From CAYSHJ01 sp964589725 (lineage in GTDB: Bacteria > Planctomycetota > Planctomycetia > Planctomycetales > Planctomycetaceae), in assembly GCA_964589725.1 (NCBI GenBank), contig CAZPUJ010000015.1, forward strand, positions 1 through 8,340: a stretch of DNA of 8,340 nt, written 5' to 3'. Position 1 is the first letter of the stretch, and every line of letters begins with the position of its first letter. This document shows positions 5,909 to 8,340 of the stretch, piece after piece. The notes under the pieces are model-generated. The model did no database searches. It was not told the origin of the DNA and saw only the letters and a list, made by a program, of their open reading frames with translations. The position numbers and the translations under genes were made by a program.

Positions 5909-7519
5909 TCATTTCGGCGCTTCCTCGTCCTTAAACAGTTTGTACTCGACGCTATCGACCAGCGCGAGCCAACTGGCTTCGATGATGTTTTCGCTGACGC
6001 CGACGGTGCTCCAGACTTCGTGGGTGTCGCGGCTTTCGATGACCACACGCACGCGAGCGGCGGTGCCGGCAGTACTGTTGATGACGCGGACTTTGTAGTC
6101 CACCAATTGCATCTCGGCGAGGCTGGGGTACGCGGGGATCAACGCCTTTCGCAGCGCGGTGTCGAGCGCGTTGACCGGTCCGTCGCCCTCGGCCACGACG
6201 TGTTCGGTGTGGCCGCTGACTCGCAGCTTGATCGTCGCCTCGGTGGCCGGGCCAGCGGAGTCGGAACCGAGCACGCACGCATTCTCGTCGCGCAGGCCGC
6301 CGTCAGATTCAACATTCACGCGGTAGTGCAGCTTCTCGAACTTCGGCTGATATTGGCCGACGATCTTGCGGACCAGCAGGTCGAACGACGCCTCGGCGGC
6401 CTCGAACTGATAACCCTCGTTCTCCAAGTCTTGCACGCGGTCGAGGATTTGTTGCATCGCGGCCGTGTCGTTTTGGATCGCGTACTTGGTCGTCTTGGCC
6501 ACGATGTTCGACTTACCGGACAATTCACTAATCAGCACACGCCGCACGTTGCCGACGGTCTCCGGCGGGATGTGTTCGTAGCTCTTCGCAACGCGGTTGA
6601 CCGCATGCACGTGCATGCCCCCCTTGTGAGCGAAAGCGCTCGGCCCGACGAACGGCTGGCCACTGCGGTAGTTCATGTTCGCCAGTTCGTAGACGTAGCG
6701 CGACAGCTCGGCGAGATGCTTCAGGCCGCCGTCGGTCAGCACCTCGTAGCCGGTCTTTTTCAGCGCGAGGTTCGCGACGACGCTGCACAAGTCCACGTTG
6801 CCGCACCGCTCGCCGATGCCGTTGATTGTCCCCTGCACTTGGAACGCTCCCACATCGACGGCGATCAGCGAATTCGCGACTGCCAGATCGCAATCGTTGT
6901 GGCAATGAATGCCCACGGGGATTGAGATCGTTTGCCTCGCAGCGGTGACGGCCTCGGCGATTTGCTCTGGTAACCGTCCACCGTTCGTGTCGCACAAGAC
7001 GACGATCTCGGCTCCAGATTCTTCGGCGGCATGGATCGTTTTCAGAGCGAACTCCGGGTTGTGGCGATAGCCGTCGAAGAAGTGCTCGGCATCGTAGAAC
7101 ACTCGCCGCCCTCCGGCCTTGAGGAACCCGACCGAGTCCCGAATCATCGCCAGATTTTCCGCTTCATCGACACGCAAAACTTCGAAGACGTGCAAGTCCC
7201 ACGTCTTGCCAACGACCGTGCAAATCTTCGCACCGGAATCTCGCAGAGCGACCATCCCGGTATCGTCCTCGGCAGCCACGCCACGTCGCCGCGTCATGCC
7301 GAACGCCACGATCATCGCATGTTTCAGATCGAGGTCTCGCGCCCGCTGAAAATACTCCGAGTCCTTCGGATTCGAGAGTGGATAACCTCCCTCGATGAAG
7401 TCGAAGCCCAATTCATCCAGCTTCTGCGTGATCAGCAGCTTGTCCTGCAACGAGAAGTTCACACCCTCGCCCTGGCTGCCGTCGCGCAGGGTCGTGTCGT
7501 AGATTTGGATGCGAGTCAT
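5909..7519 (-). CDS. cimA: (R)-citramalate synthase
   Basis: A 536-aa enzyme that condenses pyruvate with acetyl-CoA to (R)-citramalate, the first step of the threonine-independent isoleucine route. The HMGL-like TIM barrel begins with IYDTTLRDGSQGEGVNFS (6-23), and the CimA-type IEGGYPLSNPKDSEYF (42-57) separates it from 2-isopropylmalate synthases. Metal ligands are predicted as D13, H205 and H207 (in GIHCHND, 203-209) and N241 (in GERCGNVDL, 236-244). HKGGMHVHAV (298-307) and LSGKSN (333-338) follow. The C-terminal LeuA-type regulatory domain spans about 390-525, so isoleucine feedback is likely. The ATG at 7519 has GAGGA 8 nt upstream; a GTG at 7540 would add 7 residues outside the family and lacks a ribosome site. 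The length fits the long CimA group. It is divergent from aceE, and its mRNA leader carries the hairpin elements upstream. Confidence 0.95.
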   Translation of the reverse strand: MTRIQIYDTTLRDGSQGEGVNFSLQDKLLITQKLDELGFDFIEGGYPLSNPKDSEYFQRARDLDLKHAMIVAFGMTRRRGVAAEDDTGMVALRDSGAKICTVVGKTWDLHVFEVLRVDEAENLAMIRDSVGFLKAGGRRVFYDAEHFFDGYRHNPEFALKTIHAAEESGAEIVVLCDTNGGRLPEQIAEAVTAARQTISIPVGIHCHNDCDLAVANSLIAVDVGAFQVQGTINGIGERCGNVDLCSVVANLALKKTGYEVLTDGGLKHLAELSRYVYELANMNYRSGQPFVGPSAFAHKGGMHVHAVNRVAKSYEHIPPETVGNVRRVLISELSGKSNIVAKTTKYAIQNDTAAMQQILDRVQDLENEGYQFEAAEASFDLLVRKIVGQYQPKFEKLHYRVNVESDGGLRDENACVLGSDSAGPATEATIKLRVSGHTEHVVAEGDGPVNALDTALRKALIPAYPSLAEMQLVDYKVRVINSTAGTAARVRVVIESRDTHEVWSTVGVSENIIEASWLALVDSVEYKLFKDEEAPK

Positions 7520-7531
7520 TATTTGATTCCT

Positions 7532-7647
7532 CAACCCCACTGGGCTTGCCCCAGTGGCTCGCGGGATTCTGCGCTACTCCACTGAAGTGCATCGCCGGCA
7601 GTAGCGCAAAATCCCGCGCGCCACCGAAACAAGCTCGGTGGGGTTTG
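7532..7647. repeat. Nested inverted repeat with compensatory changes, element 3
   Basis: Arms 7532-7578 (47 nt) and 7600-7647 (48 nt) are reverse complements at 39 of 47 aligned positions plus one gap, separated by 21 nt. Each arm contains its own hairpin: CCACTGGG/CCCAGTGG (7537-7544 with 7550-7557) in arm 1 and CCACCGA/TCGGTGG (7621-7627 with 7635-7641) in arm 2. Most differences between the arms fall in this hairpin. Two are compensatory pairs (T-A to C-G and G-C to A-T), one gives a wobble pair and the rest lie mostly in the loop. One edge touches the cimA ribosome binding site (7528-7532), so the structure would form in the cimA mRNA leader. Confidence 0.9.
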
Positions 7648-7657
7648 TGTTCCGTTG

Positions 7658-7691
7658 AAAACAAAAAACCCTCAGGCGATCGACCTGAGGG
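7658..7691 (-). terminator. Intrinsic terminator, minus strand, in the cimA leader
   Basis: An 8-bp perfect stem CCCTCAGG/CCTGAGGG (7669-7676 with 7684-7691) around a 7-nt loop, followed on the minus strand by TTTTTTG and TTTT. No minus-strand gene lies between it and aceE, so it would act on transcripts that start inside the divergent region and run towards cimA. A 9-bp inverted repeat (7640-7648 with 7715-7723, GGGGTTTGT/ACAAACCCC) encloses it and might form a competing structure. Attenuation is an inference. Confidence 0.78.
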
Positions 7692-8020
7692 TGACGACGT
7701 TGTGACGAAAAGAAACAAACCCCAAGCTCAATGCCGCTGACGATGGTCGCTGGCGGGAATTTCAATCCCGGCAGCGACCGTACTAATGGAGATCGTGATT
7801 TGGCAAATGGAGCGCATGGCAATCACCCGTAGCCGACGTGGCAACGAATATACGGCACGAATCACAAGCGGTCAAAGCGACAGGTGAGCGGGTTGCTCGA
7901 CTTTCCTCAGCTCGCCATACTTCGGCCTTGATTTTCGGACGCAAGAGATGGTCGGCGAGCGCTGTCAGCCGATCACAAGAGGGTTCCGCAACGAACTCGC
8001 TGACTGAGAGAGACGAGACG
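7692..8020. promoter_or_regulatory. cimA-aceE divergent regulatory region with a long hairpin
   Basis: This is the remainder of the gene-free divergent gap. It contains a near-perfect hairpin at 7745-7779: an 8-bp stem GGTCGCTG/CAGCGACC, one G-G mismatch, a 5-bp stem CGGGA/TCCCG and a 7-nt loop, with no U-tract on either side. It may be an operator or an mRNA structure. A poor promoter-like pair for aceE is TTGCTC (7893-7898), 17 bp, CATACT (7916-7921). No open frame with family features or a good ribosome site was found on either strand. Confidence 0.4.
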
Positions 8021-8340
8021 ATGACGCACGCAGCGACCGGTTCGGCCGCGCCGTTGGTTGGGGAGTTGGATGAATGGTTCGACTCGCTGGATGACATCCT
8101 GCATCGACATGGCGACCAAGGCGTTCAGCAGTTGCTTGCCGCCTTGCAGGAAAGGGCTTACGTCCGAGGCGTGACCCTGCCGTTCAAGGCCACGACCCCG
8201 TACATCAACACGATCCCCGTCGATGAACAACCGCCGTTCCCCGGCAATCGCGAGATCGAACGCCGCATCAAATCGATCATCCGCTGGAACGCGATGGCGA
8301 TGGTTGTCCGAGCCAACCGCGATCACAAAGGGATCGGCGG
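8021..8340 (+). CDS. aceE: Pyruvate dehydrogenase E1, homodimeric type, N-terminal part
   Basis: The first 106 codons of a gene cut by the right edge. The N-terminus matches AceE-type E1: GELDEWFDSLDDILHRHG (14-31), QQLLAALQERAYVRGV (35-50), then the highly conserved YINTIPVDEQPPFPGN (60-75) and IERRIKSIIRWNAMAMVVRA (78-97). AceE is the thiamine-diphosphate-dependent decarboxylase of the pyruvate dehydrogenase complex, turning pyruvate into the acetyl group passed to E2 (AceF) and then to CoA. The complete protein is usually about 890 aa, so nearly all catalytic residues lie outside the window. The ATG at 8021 follows a purine-rich GAGAGAGACGAG stretch that gives a modest ribosome site; no in-frame start was found close upstream. 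It is divergent from cimA. Confidence 0.95.
   Translation, partial: MTHAATGSAAPLVGELDEWFDSLDDILHRHGDQGVQQLLAALQERAYVRGVTLPFKATTPYINTIPVDEQPPFPGNREIERRIKSIIRWNAMAMVVRANRDHKGIG

Noticed and set aside
5708..6925. 405-codon plus-strand open frame
   Set aside because: Lies antisense to cimA, whose conserved motifs cover the region; no recognisable domain and no ribosome site.
7783..8097. Minus-strand open frame of about 104 codons
   Set aside because: Overlaps the conserved N-terminus of aceE on the opposite strand and has no family similarity I can recognise.

Overview
The window (8340 bp, fairly GC-rich) looks like chromosomal DNA of a planctomycete. This is an inference from three things: a plain CsrA and a Uma2-type nuclease-fold gene in one neighbourhood, a long citramalate synthase divergent from a homodimeric-type pyruvate dehydrogenase E1, and several intergenic hairpin-rich repeats of a REP-like kind. 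No rRNA, tRNA, CRISPR array, transposase or prophage gene was seen.

Layout. (1) Positions 1-513, minus: 5' part of a Uma2-family gene that runs off the left edge. (2) 514-821: gene-free, with a nested inverted repeat at 642-736. (3) 822-4970, minus, read right to left: a BON-domain protein, csrA, a family-4-type glycosyltransferase, an alpha/alpha-toroid (six-hairpin glycosidase-like) protein and a GH130 glycoside phosphorylase/hydrolase. The glycosyltransferase stop and the toroid start share one base (TAATG), so these two are almost certainly co-translated. The five genes are collinear, but the 195-bp csrA-glycosyltransferase gap could hold a separate promoter. (4) 4971-5327: a divergent region with a strong minus-strand intrinsic terminator only 28 bp before the BON start, candidate mini-ORFs and a 14-bp perfect palindrome. 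(5) 5328-5711, plus: an MpsC/DUF2294 protein. (6) 5712-5908: a convergent gap with a second nested inverted repeat. (7) 5909-7519, minus: cimA. (8) 7520-8020: a divergent region with a third nested inverted repeat showing compensatory changes, a minus-strand terminator and another hairpin. (9) 8021-8340, plus: the N-terminal part of aceE, cut by the right edge.

How the genes may work together. The glycosyltransferase, toroid and GH130 proteins form a small cytoplasmic carbohydrate module, probably making and/or phosphorolysing a mannose- or glucose-containing oligosaccharide; the substrate cannot be read from sequence. CsrA, a regulator known from other bacteria to control carbon storage genes after transcription, is encoded just upstream. 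cimA and aceE diverge from one regulatory region and compete for pyruvate: AceE makes acetyl-CoA from it, and CimA condenses pyruvate with acetyl-CoA to start isoleucine synthesis. The most noteworthy non-coding signals are three unrelated 'hairpin within hairpin' elements and two terminators that lie in the 5' leaders of the genes that follow them, which suggests control by read-through.
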